Positions 1-7,375 of a DNA stretch of 18,107 nucleotides are shown here, in pieces. The translations under genes were made by a program, and so were the position numbers. The DNA is from GCA-2715645 sp042095375 (GTDB taxonomy: Bacteria; Bacteroidota; Bacteroidia; Cytophagales; MED-G16), in contig JBELBJ010000027.1 in assembly GCA_042095375.1 (NCBI GenBank), positions 1-18,107 of the forward strand. Direction: 5' to 3'. Each line of letters starts with the position of its first letter. The first letter of the stretch is position 1. The notes below the pieces were generated by a model, which saw only the letters and a program-made list of their open reading frames with translations, was not told where the DNA came from and ran no database searches.

Positions 1-2
1 CT

Positions 3-62
3 AGTTTTATAATTATAGGTGGACTTAAAGAAGGTAATTGGGAATTTAGCTTCGTAAAATAA
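3..62 (+). CDS. C-terminal end of an unidentified gene (5' end outside window)
   Basis: An open frame enters from the left edge and stops at TAA 60-62. It encodes about 19 residues ending in GGLKEGNWEFSFVK. Only 16 bp separate its stop from the ATG of the transporter at 79, so the two are probably co-transcribed. The fragment is too short to assign to a family, and a chance open frame cannot be excluded. I favour a real gene tail because the rest of the window leaves almost no DNA uncoded and no other frame is open here. Confidence 0.5.
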   Translation, partial: SFIIIGGLKEGNWEFSFVK

Positions 63-78
63 TTTACTATACTAAATA

Positions 79-1503
79 ATGTCACCTAAAAATTTTATTT
101 CTATTGTTTCAGGTCCATTAATATTTTTTTTTCTATATATAAATGGTCCTTTTGGAGAAATGAACTTTCAGGCCCATGCAGTTTTGTGTTCTTCGTTATG
201 GATAGCTATTTGGTGGATATTTGAAGCTGTTCCAATACCTGTGACATCTTTATTACCATTAGTTCTATTTCCTTTATCAGGTGGTCTAGATATTAATTCC
301 ACAGCTTCTGCTTATGGAAATAAAATAATATTCTTTTATATAGCTGGATTTATTATTGCAATTGCTATGCAAAAATGGAATTTACATAAAAGAATAGCAT
401 TAAATATTATTAGAATATTTGGTTCTGATAAAACTAAAGTAATTCTTGGTTTTATGATATCTACTGCTTTTTTATCAATGATGATATCTAATACATCAAC
501 TGCTATAATGATGTTGACAATAGGAATTGCAGTAACCTCTCAAATTTCTTCTAAAGAAAATAAAAATTTTGGAAAAGCATTAATGTTAGCAATAGCTTAT
601 TCTGCTTCAATTGGAGGTTTTGCTACATTATATGGGACCCCACCTAATATGATATTAAAATCAAATATTGAACAATTTTATAATTCAACTATTGAATATA
701 ATTCGTGGTTAATTATGGCCTTTCCGTTATCTATTTTATTGTTACTAATATGTTGGATTTATCTTTCGAAATTTTCATTTGATTTAGGTGAAAATTCAGA
801 TATTGGAAAAAAAGAAATAAAATCCCAACTTGAAAAGTTAGGTAAGATTAGTTATGAAGAAAAAATTATTTCATCTATTTTTTTAGTATTTATTTTAGCA
901 TTAGTATTTAAAAATAAAATTCAAAATTATATTATAAATATTGATGATACGGTAATTGCTATTTTTTTATCAATATTTCTTTTTTTAATTCCAAATAAAA
1001 AAAATAATAAAAAATTAATAGAATGGGATGATGCTATTAAACTGCCATGGGGAATAGTATTGCTTTTTGGAGCGGGTCTTTCAATAGCATTTGCTATACA
1101 AAGTAGTGGTTTAGCAGAATGGATTGGAAATCAATCTATTTTCTTAAAAAACTTTTCTCCATTTATTATTTTATTATTACTTGTTTTATCAGTTAATTTT
1201 CTTACTGAAATCACATCAAATCTTGCAACTGTTTCAATGCTTCTTCCAATCTTAGCATCAATTGGATCTTCAATTGGTATACATCCTTATATATTAATGA
1301 TAAGTACAACTATTGCTGCCTCATGCGCTTTTATGTTACCAGTAGCAACACCTCCAAATGCAATTGTATTTGGATCTGGTTATTTAAAGATGAATGATAT
1401 GGTTAGAACTGGTTTATTTATGAATATAATATCTATAATATTAATTTCAGTTTATATATACTTTTTATTACCACTTTTATGGGGAATTGATATAATTAGT
1501 TAA
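79..1503 (+). CDS. SLC13/DASS-family sodium:anion (probably carboxylate) symporter
   Basis: This is a 474-residue, strongly hydrophobic inner-membrane protein of the divalent anion:sodium symporter family (relatives VcINDY and human NaCT), which imports dicarboxylates, citrate or sulfate with sodium. Family marks visible are WWIFEAVPIPVTSLLP (45-60), the first SNT motif (137-139) followed by TAIMM, GTPPN (186-190), the second motif as SNL (380-382) in TEITSNLATVSMLLP, and LPVATPPNAIVFGSG (420-434). The family has an inverted-repeat transport core, and both SNT-bearing halves are present. A charged, Lys-rich stretch near 255-265 and 305-317 looks like cytoplasmic linkers. Length is normal for bacterial members. 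The second motif carries Leu where bacterial dicarboxylate carriers usually have Thr, so the substrate is uncertain. The gene lies 16 bp after the preceding gene tail and meets the ABC ATPase gene tail to tail with 7 bp between stops. Confidence 0.9.
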   Translation: MSPKNFISIVSGPLIFFFLYINGPFGEMNFQAHAVLCSSLWIAIWWIFEAVPIPVTSLLPLVLFPLSGGLDINSTASAYGNKIIFFYIAGFIIAIAMQKWNLHKRIALNIIRIFGSDKTKVILGFMISTAFLSMMISNTSTAIMMLTIGIAVTSQISSKENKNFGKALMLAIAYSASIGGFATLYGTPPNMILKSNIEQFYNSTIEYNSWLIMAFPLSILLLLICWIYLSKFSFDLGENSDIGKKEIKSQLEKLGKISYEEKIISSIFLVFILALVFKNKIQNYIINIDDTVIAIFLSIFLFLIPNKKNNKKLIEWDDAIKLPWGIVLLFGAGLSIAFAIQSSGLAEWIGNQSIFLKNFSPFIILLLLVLSVNFLTEITSNLATVSMLLPILASIGSSIGIHPYILMISTTIAASCAFMLPVATPPNAIVFGSGYLKMNDMVRTGLFMNIISIILISVYIYFLLPLLWGIDIIS

Positions 1504-1524
1504 GTATCTTTTAATTTTTATCAA
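1487..1524. terminator. Candidate AT-only bidirectional terminator hairpin between convergent genes
   Basis: TTGATATAATTA (1487-1498) can pair with TAATTTTTATCAA (1512-1524) as an imperfect stem of about 11 base pairs with a small bulge and a loop of about 13 nt. It covers the stop codons of both the transporter (1501-1503) and the convergent ABC ATPase gene (1511-1513). The stem is almost entirely A-T and a chance match is quite possible in such AT-rich DNA. The support is its position exactly at a convergent junction. Confidence 0.28.
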
Positions 1525-2122
1525 GATTTATATTAACAATATCTTTATTTAATATCTCATTTTTATTATTTGATGCAATAATTATTTTTTTAAATTTTAA
1601 AAATTCTTCAACATTTTTATGATACCAACTTATTCCTTTATCATCTAAATTTGAACATGGTTCATCTAATAATGTAAATTCACATTTTGAAAAAAGAGCC
1701 AAGCCTAACTTTACTTTCTGTTTCATACCTGTAGAAAAATTTGAAATTTTAATATTAGCATATTCTTCCAACTCCAATAAATTTATTATTTCGTTTTCTT
1801 TCATTTTATTTATTGGACTTAAAAATTTAAAATGAAAATGAATTATTTCATTTAAAGTGAATTCTTCAATAATTTCTTGATAAGGAGATGCAAAACTAAA
1901 AAAACCAAAATTATCATCTTCAATTTTTGAATTATTTCTATAATATGTTACACTACCATTTTGGGGTGTTACATAACCTAATATTATCTTTAGTAATGTG
2001 GTCTTACCAGATCCGTTTGATCCTGTTATTGAATAGTATTTATTATCAAATTGATAGGAAAAATTTTTAAATACATACTTTTTATTATATTTTTTTGAAA
2101 TATTATTTAGTATAATTTTCAT
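1511..2122 (-). CDS. Stand-alone ABC-type ATPase subunit (no permease visible)
   Basis: A 203-residue single nucleotide-binding domain. Visible motifs are Walker A GSNGSGKT (34-41), an ABC signature written FSTGM (129-133) instead of LSGGQ, Walker B FTLLDEP (149-155) and the D-loop SNLD (157-160). The switch position after strand IIIAS holds Asn185 where most ABC ATPases have the H-loop His. The overall look is CcmA/ABC-2-like, with IEEFTLNE after the Q-loop region. No membrane-spanning partner is encoded anywhere in the window, so the transported substrate, or whether it is a transporter at all, cannot be read. It is the last gene of the lpx operon, 5 bp after lpxA, which suggests shared transcription with lipid A synthesis but does not prove a shared function. 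The motif variants look compatible with ATP binding; full hydrolysis is less sure. Confidence 0.85.
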   Translation of the reverse strand: MKIILNNISKKYNKKYVFKNFSYQFDNKYYSITGSNGSGKTTLLKIILGYVTPQNGSVTYYRNNSKIEDDNFGFFSFASPYQEIIEEFTLNEIIHFHFKFLSPINKMKENEIINLLELEEYANIKISNFSTGMKQKVKLGLALFSKCEFTLLDEPCSNLDDKGISWYHKNVEEFLKFKKIIIASNNKNEILNKDIVNINLDKN

Positions 2123-2127
2123 TTAGT

Positions 2128-2901
2128 TTATTTCCCTTTAATTAATCCTCTATCACTTTTTGAAATAAAATCTAATATTTCACTTTTTTCATTAGAATCA
2201 ATTATATCATTAGATATTTTTGAAGATGCTTCTGAGTTATTTAATCCATCAAAATAAAGGATTCTATAAATTTCTTGAATGTTATCAATAACGTCTTTAC
2301 TAAATCCTTTTCTTTTTAAACCAATAGAATTAATACCCATGTATTTTAATGGATTTTTACCAGCTTTACAATAAGGAGGAATATCTTTTCTTATCACTGA
2401 ACCACCTGCTGTCATAGAATATTTTCCAATTTTAGTAAATTGATGGATTACAGATCCACCACCTATTATTGCATGTTCATCAATTATACTATGGCCACCT
2501 ATTTGAACTGCATTAACTAAAATAGAATTATTTTTTACTATACAATCATGTGCTATATGAACATAAGCCATTATCAAACAATCATTTTCTATTATAGTTT
2601 TATTTGTATCGATTGTTCCTTTATTGATAGTAGCACATTCTCTTATTATTGTATTATCACCAATTTCAACTACAGTTTCTTCACCATCAAATTTCATATC
2701 TTGAGGTATAGCTGAAATGACAGCTCCGGGGAAAATCTTTACATTATTACCAATCCTTGCTCCAGAATAAATAGTTACATTATTTCCTATCCAACAATTA
2801 TTTCCAATGATAACATTCTCATCAATAAAGCTAAATGGTTCAATTTTTACAGATTTTCCAATTATAGCTTTTTCATTAATAAAATTATTTTTTTTTATCA
2901 T
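2128..2901 (-). CDS. lpxA: UDP-N-acetylglucosamine O-acyltransferase LpxA
   Basis: The first enzyme of lipid A synthesis: it moves a 3-hydroxyacyl chain from ACP to the 3-OH of UDP-GlcNAc in the cytosol and works as a trimer. The 257 residues consist of a left-handed beta-helix of hexapeptide repeats (about 10-185) and a C-terminal helical part (about 190-257). The motif VHIAHDC places the catalytic His at 118, equal to His125 of E. coli LpxA, and IPQDMKF (65-71) matches the family's IGQDLKF-like segment. Length is typical. Its ATG overlaps the stop of lpxC-fabZ by 4 bp (ATGA, 2898-2901), a classic translational-coupling arrangement. The repeated 'IG-N-' units distinguish it from LpxD, which has an extra N-terminal domain and lies two genes upstream. 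Confidence 0.96.
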   Translation of the reverse strand: MIKKNNFINEKAIIGKSVKIEPFSFIDENVIIGNNCWIGNNVTIYSGARIGNNVKIFPGAVISAIPQDMKFDGEETVVEIGDNTIIRECATINKGTIDTNKTIIENDCLIMAYVHIAHDCIVKNNSILVNAVQIGGHSIIDEHAIIGGGSVIHQFTKIGKYSMTAGGSVIRKDIPPYCKAGKNPLKYMGINSIGLKRKGFSKDVIDNIQEIYRILYFDGLNNSEASSKISNDIIDSNEKSEILDFISKSDRGLIKGK

Positions 2902-4289
2902 TTTTTTCCTACTATAGCAGTTAAAACACCCTCACAGACTAATTCATCACCTACATATACTTCTCCTTTCATTTTAGCGACTCCTCTTTTAATTGGAACA
3001 ATAAATTCCATTTGCATGATCAATACATCTCCTGGTATAACTCTTTTTCTAAATCTAAAATTTTCTAAACCAACAAAGTAAAGAATATTCTTTTTTAAAT
3101 CTGATTTAACTGATTTTAAAACTAAAACTCCTCCAACCTGACCCATCGCTTCAATTATTAAAACTCCAGGCATAATTGGGTTATCAGGAAAATGTCCTTG
3201 AAAAAAAGATTCGTTAAATGTTATGTTTTTTGTTCCAACGATTTTTGTATCATCTAAATATAAAATTTTATCAACCAATAAGAATGGATATCTATGAATT
3301 AATATTTTTTTTATATCATTTATATCAAAAACTGGTTTACCATAAATATTATATTTACTAATATTTTTATTTTCATTTTTAATCATTTCTCTTTTTAAGA
3401 GTTTTGTAAACTCTACATTAGATTTATGCCCTGTTCTAGCAGCAATTATGTGTCCTTTAATTGGTCTTCCTAATAAAGTTATATCACCTAAAACATCTAG
3501 AAGCTTGTGTCTTGCAGGTTCATTATGATATCTAAGTTTTACATTATTTAGTATTCCCTCTTTTTCTACTTTAACTTTTTTTTTGCCTAATAATTTTGAT
3601 AATTTATTTAGTTTATTTTCACTAATTACTTTATCTACTATAACGATAGCATTATTTAAATCTCCACCTTTGATTAAGTTTTTTTTAAATAATTTTTCAA
3701 CTTCATGTAAAAAACAAAAAGTTCTAGAATTAGCAATTTCATTTTTAAACTTAGACAATTCATTTAATGTATAATGTTGACTTCCTAAAACAGGTGAGTT
3801 GTAGTCTACCATGACTGTTGCTCTAAATTCATTATGGGGATAAATTGCTATTTCAACATTATTTTTTTTATCGTTATAAAAAATATTTTCTTTAATTTCA
3901 AAATATGTTTTATAAGCATTTTGCTCTTTGATACCTGCTTTTTCTAGTGATTCTATAAATTTAATTGAACTTCCATCCATTATTGGAAGTTCTGGACCAT
4001 CAACCTCAATTAGTATATTATCAATTTCTAAACCTGCTATAGCAGCTAAAAGATGTTCAATGGTACTTATTTTTGCATTATTTTCCTTAAGTGTAGTTCC
4101 CCTTGAAACATCAGTAACATTATCAACATCTGCTTTAATTGTGGGCTTATTTTTAAGATCAATTCTTTGAAAAACTATTCCATGATCTACTTTTGCTGGT
4201 TTAAATGTAACATTTGTCACAATACCAGTGTGAAGTCCAACACCTGAAATTGTTGAATTTTTATTAATAGTTTGTTGAAAATTTTTCAT
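2898..4289 (-). CDS. lpxC-fabZ: Bifunctional LpxC deacetylase / FabZ 3-hydroxyacyl-ACP dehydratase fusion
   Basis: The protein has 463 residues and two enzymes. Residues 1 to about 305 are LpxC, the zinc-dependent deacetylase and committed step of lipid A synthesis: Glu78-His79 in STIEHLLAA, then His261 and Asp265 in HKLLDVLGD give the base and zinc ligands, and His288 in RTGHKSN is the second catalytic His. Residues about 320-463 are FabZ, the dehydratase of fatty acid elongation: HRYPFLLVDK (332-341), then His366 in FFQGHFPDNPIMPG and Glu380, with the expected His-Glu spacing of 14. Such fusions are characteristic of Bacteroidota and some chlamydia-related lineages. One polypeptide makes the enzyme that commits acyl chains to lipid A and the one that diverts the same 3-hydroxyacyl-ACP to phospholipid. 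It lies 31 bp after lpxD and overlaps lpxA by 4 bp. Confidence 0.97.
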   Translation of the reverse strand: MKNFQQTINKNSTISGVGLHTGIVTNVTFKPAKVDHGIVFQRIDLKNKPTIKADVDNVTDVSRGTTLKENNAKISTIEHLLAAIAGLEIDNILIEVDGPELPIMDGSSIKFIESLEKAGIKEQNAYKTYFEIKENIFYNDKKNNVEIAIYPHNEFRATVMVDYNSPVLGSQHYTLNELSKFKNEIANSRTFCFLHEVEKLFKKNLIKGGDLNNAIVIVDKVISENKLNKLSKLLGKKKVKVEKEGILNNVKLRYHNEPARHKLLDVLGDITLLGRPIKGHIIAARTGHKSNVEFTKLLKREMIKNENKNISKYNIYGKPVFDINDIKKILIHRYPFLLVDKILYLDDTKIVGTKNITFNESFFQGHFPDNPIMPGVLIIEAMGQVGGVLVLKSVKSDLKKNILYFVGLENFRFRKRVIPGDVLIMQMEFIVPIKRGVAKMKGEVYVGDELVCEGVLTAIVGKK

Positions 4290-4320
4290 TAAAAAATTTA
4301 TTAAATTACAAAGATAATTT

Positions 4321-5361
4321 CTACAATTTTAATAATTTTTTTTCTATTTCTTTAATTCTTTTTTCTACCTCAGGAAGTTTTTTAAAAATTGAATAGGATT
4401 GAATATATTTTCTTCTATTAATTGCAGGAGAACCAAAAACAGTTTCATTACTTTTTATATTTTTTGATACACCTGATTGAGCGGCATATTTTATGTTATC
4501 TCCAAGATTTAGATGTCCAATTACACCTACCTGACCTCCAAACAAACTATTTTTACCAACTTTTGTTGAACCTGATATTCCTGATTGAGCAGCTATAACT
4601 GTATTTTTTCCAATTTCTACATTGTGACCTATTTGTATTAAATTATCTAGTTTTACGCCTTCATTAATTATAGTTGATTCTAGTGTTGCTTTATCAATAA
4701 CTGCATTTGATCCAATATTTACATTATTTTTGATTATTACATCTCCAACCTGAGGAATTCTTTTATATGAACCATCCGCATCTGGTAAGAATCCAAAACC
4801 ATCACTTCCAATAATAGCTCCAGAATGAATTGTACAATTGGATCCAATTTTTGAATTATTGTTAATTGTAACTCCAGGATATATTAAAGTATTTTTTCCA
4901 ATAGAAACATTTTCACCAAGATATGAATTTGGATATATTTTAACATTCTTATCTATATTACAATTAGAATCTATATAAGAAAACGCTCCTAGATAAAAAC
5001 CATCTTTGAATTTAGTTGAATTATGAATAAAGCTTGGGTTTTCAATTCCAGATCTTGAAAATTTGTCTATTTCATAAAATTTTTCTAATAGTATACAAAA
5101 AGTCAAGTATGCATTATCTACAATAATATAAGATAGGTTGGTTTTTTTTTTTGGAATTTTTAATTTTTTATCAATAATAATGGCAGATGCTTTTGATTTT
5201 CCAATATATTTTAAATACCCATCTGTATGGACCACTGATAAATCTCCATTTTTTGCATTTTCAATAGATGTAAGTTTATTAATGTAAATATTTTTGTTTC
5301 CAATAATATTTCCATTTACAATTTTTGATATTTCCTCAACTGAAAAATGAATATCCTTCAT
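4321..5361 (-). CDS. lpxD: UDP-3-O-(3-hydroxyacyl)glucosamine N-acyltransferase LpxD
   Basis: The third step of lipid A synthesis: it adds a 3-hydroxyacyl chain to the free amine made by LpxC, giving UDP-diacylglucosamine. The 346 residues start with an LpxD-specific uridine-binding domain (about 1-100), continue with a hexapeptide-repeat beta-helix (about 110-310) and end in a Lys/Glu-rich helix (about 325-346), as in other LpxD trimers. The catalytic His is His246 in QIGHNVEIG, followed by AAQSGISGS. The marker IGSDGFGF (184-191) is also present. It is the first gene of the visible minus-strand operon and starts 35 bp from the divergent porX. An 11-A run (plus-strand positions 5132-5142) codes for part of a Lys cluster near residues 71-73. 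Confidence 0.96.
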   Translation of the reverse strand: MKDIHFSVEEISKIVNGNIIGNKNIYINKLTSIENAKNGDLSVVHTDGYLKYIGKSKASAIIIDKKLKIPKKKTNLSYIIVDNAYLTFCILLEKFYEIDKFSRSGIENPSFIHNSTKFKDGFYLGAFSYIDSNCNIDKNVKIYPNSYLGENVSIGKNTLIYPGVTINNNSKIGSNCTIHSGAIIGSDGFGFLPDADGSYKRIPQVGDVIIKNNVNIGSNAVIDKATLESTIINEGVKLDNLIQIGHNVEIGKNTVIAAQSGISGSTKVGKNSLFGGQVGVIGHLNLGDNIKYAAQSGVSKNIKSNETVFGSPAINRRKYIQSYSIFKKLPEVEKRIKEIEKKLLKL

Positions 5362-5396
5362 CTTTTTCTATAGTTTTATATAAATAATTTAAAACA

Positions 5397-6956
5397 ATGC
5401 AAAGATATAGGATTTTGTGGGTTGATGATGAAATTGAACTTTTAAAACCGTATGTGCTTTTTTTAAAAGATAAAGGTTTTGATGTTAAAACTTTTAATAA
5501 TCCATTTTCTCTTTTAGATCATATTAAAATTGATAAGAAAGTAGATGTAATCTTACTTGATGAAAATATGCCTGGTCTTACAGGTATTGGAGTTTTAAGT
5601 GAAATAAATAAAATTAATTCTTTTCTGCCAGTTATTATGATTACAAAAAATGAAGAAGAAAATATTATGAATGAAGCTATTGGTAATAAGATTTCTGATT
5701 ATTTAATAAAGCCATTAAATCCAAATCAAATTTTTATATCAATAAAAAGAGTTCTAGAAAACAATAAAATCGTATCAGAAAATTTAAAATCAAGATTTAC
5801 AAATGTTTTCTCTGAGATTTCAAATTCCATAAATAAAAATATGCAGTACTCAGAATGGGTCAGATTATATAAAAAAATAACCTTATGGGAAATTGAACTT
5901 GACAAATATTCAGAAGAAAATCTGTTTACAACTATTAATCACTTGAAAGATGAAGCAAATTTTTATTTTTCGCAGTTCATAAAAGAAAATTATCAATCCT
6001 GGCTAACAAATTCTTATAAAGCTTCTCCTTTAATGTCTAATAATCTTATGAAGAAATTAGTTTTTCCTAATTTGAACAAAGAAAAAATTTTTTTTATTTT
6101 AATAGATAATTTAAGATTAGATCAATGGCTAGTGCTTAAACCAATGATTTTAGAATCTTTTTTAATACAAACTGAGGGACTATATTGTTCCATTCTTCCA
6201 ACTACAACTGAATATGCAAGAAATTCAATTTTTTCAGGTTTACTACCTATAGAATTGTCTAATATAGAAAAAGATTTATGGGTTGGTGAAGGTAATAAAC
6301 TATCTGGTAAAAATAATAATGAGTATGAGTTATTAAAAAGAAATCTAAAAAGAGAAAATATTGATATAAATTTTTCTTATTCTAAGATTATTAATCATGA
6401 TGACGGAAAAAAATTATTAAGAAACTTACCTTCATTTAAAAAAAATAATCTTAATGTAATTGTATTTAATTTTGTTGATATGCTTTCTCATGCTAGAACT
6501 GAAATGGAAATGATAAAAAATTTAGCTTATGATGAATCATCTTATAGATCTTTAACTCTGTCATGGTTTAATCATTCTGTATTTAAAAAGGTTATGGATT
6601 TTTTATCTAAAAATAATCATAAAATTGTATTAACAACAGACCATGGTACAATAAGAGTAAAAAAACCAATTAAAATAAAAGGAGATCGGAATACTAATAG
6701 TAATTTAAGATATAAGTCTGGGAAGAATTTATCTTACAACGAAAAAAATCTTTTCTTTACAAGAGAACCTGAAAAATTATTTCTTCCAAAACAAAACATT
6801 AGTTCTAGTTATGTTTTTGCAAATGAAAATAAGTTTTTTGTTTATCCTAATAATTATAATGCTTATGTTAAAAGTTATAAAGATAGTTTTCAGCATGGAG
6901 GCATTTCTTTGGAAGAAATGTTTGTTCCTTATTCTGTATTGGAACCAAAAAATTAA
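5397..6956 (+). CDS. porX: PorX-type response regulator with PglZ/alkaline-phosphatase-like effector domain
   Basis: A 519-residue two-component regulator of the PorX family, which in Bacteroidota controls type IX secretion genes and interacts with the secretion motor and a sigma factor. Residues 1-120 are a receiver domain: acidic pair Asp10-Asp11, phospho-acceptor Asp55 in VILLDENMPG, Thr83 and Lys105 in YLIKPL. A helical linker (about 121-215) leads to a PglZ/alkaline-phosphatase-like domain (about 228-519). Likely metal and catalytic residues there are Asp237 (FILIDNLR), the PTTTEYAR segment (268-275), Asp361 and His365 (DMLSHAR), Asp415-His416 (TTDHG) and His500 (QHGG). Family members characterised so far act as zinc-dependent phosphodiesterases on oligonucleotides. 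All key positions are kept, so it should be active. The cognate kinase (PorY) and secretion genes are not in the window. It is followed by tsaE after 2 bp. Confidence 0.95.
   Translation: MQRYRILWVDDEIELLKPYVLFLKDKGFDVKTFNNPFSLLDHIKIDKKVDVILLDENMPGLTGIGVLSEINKINSFLPVIMITKNEEENIMNEAIGNKISDYLIKPLNPNQIFISIKRVLENNKIVSENLKSRFTNVFSEISNSINKNMQYSEWVRLYKKITLWEIELDKYSEENLFTTINHLKDEANFYFSQFIKENYQSWLTNSYKASPLMSNNLMKKLVFPNLNKEKIFFILIDNLRLDQWLVLKPMILESFLIQTEGLYCSILPTTTEYARNSIFSGLLPIELSNIEKDLWVGEGNKLSGKNNNEYELLKRNLKRENIDINFSYSKIINHDDGKKLLRNLPSFKKNNLNVIVFNFVDMLSHARTEMEMIKNLAYDESSYRSLTLSWFNHSVFKKVMDFLSKNNHKIVLTTDHGTIRVKKPIKIKGDRNTNSNLRYKSGKNLSYNEKNLFFTREPEKLFLPKQNISSSYVFANENKFFVYPNNYNAYVKSYKDSFQHGGISLEEMFVPYSVLEPKN
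5400..5407 (-). promoter_or_regulatory. Candidate -7 element for the lpxD operon
   Basis: Read on the minus strand this is TATCTTTG, an exact match to the Bacteroidota -7 consensus TAnnTTTG. Transcription would start near 5393-5395 and leave a leader of about 33 nt before lpxD. The element lies inside the first codons of porX, which fits the 35-bp divergent spacer. I could not find a clear TTG-type -33 element at the expected distance, and such 8-mers arise by chance about once per kilobase in this base composition. Confidence 0.3.
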
Positions 6957-6958
6957 AT

Positions 6959-7375
6959 ATGGAATATATTTCAGAAAATATTTTTGATTTAGAGATAATT
7001 GGGAAAAAAATAATTAAATCTTCAGAGAAAAAATCAAATATATATACATTTGAAGGAGAAATAGGAGTGGGAAAAACCACTTTAATTAAAAAAATTTTAA
7101 AAAATCTTAAAGTAAAAGATTTAGTTAAAAGTCCAACCTTTTCAATTGTTAATGAATACTTAACTTCCGATAATAAAACAATTTATCATTTTGATTTTTT
7201 TAGATTAAAAAATAAGATTGAAGTTTTTGATATAGGTTTTGAAGAATATCTTGATTCCTGTAATTTCTGTTTTATTGAATGGCCAAAATATATTCAAAAT
7301 TTTTTACCTTCTGATGTAATAAAAATTAAGATTAAGTATATAGATGAAGCAAAAAGAAAAATTATAATTGATTAG
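6959..7375 (+). CDS. tsaE: tRNA N6-threonylcarbamoyladenosine synthesis ATPase TsaE
   Basis: TsaE is the small ATPase that supports TsaB-TsaD in placing t6A at position 37 of ANN-decoding tRNAs. The 138 residues show Walker A GEIGVGKTT (33-41), the family motif SPTFSIVNEY (58-67), HFDFFRL (77-83) and IEW (106-108). Length is normal for this short family. It begins 2 bp after the porX stop and is probably translated from the same mRNA; a porX-tsaE pairing is, as far as I recall, common in this phylum. Its TAG stop (7373-7375) overlaps the TAA of the convergent exonuclease gene. Confidence 0.95.
   Translation: MEYISENIFDLEIIGKKIIKSSEKKSNIYTFEGEIGVGKTTLIKKILKNLKVKDLVKSPTFSIVNEYLTSDNKTIYHFDFFRLKNKIEVFDIGFEEYLDSCNFCFIEWPKYIQNFLPSDVIKIKIKYIDEAKRKIIID

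Noticed and set aside
1511..2122. Calling the ABC ATPase CcmA, LptB or an O-antigen exporter subunit
   Set aside because: Motifs fit the general ABC class only; there is no permease neighbour and the signature and H-loop variants do not point to one of these.
3583..4170. Two plus-strand open frames (3583-3774 and 3928-4170) opposite lpxC-fabZ
   Set aside because: They lie entirely inside a confidently identified gene on the other strand, have low-complexity Ser/Leu/Ile composition and match no recognisable family.
5289..5296. TATTTTTG as a porX promoter -7 element
   Set aside because: It matches TAnnTTTG but lies within lpxD about 100 bp from porX, has no -33 partner, and such matches are frequent by chance in this sequence.
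6868..7080. Minus-strand open frame across the porX-tsaE junction
   Set aside because: It overlaps two well-supported genes and its composition is what an antisense frame of AT-rich DNA gives.
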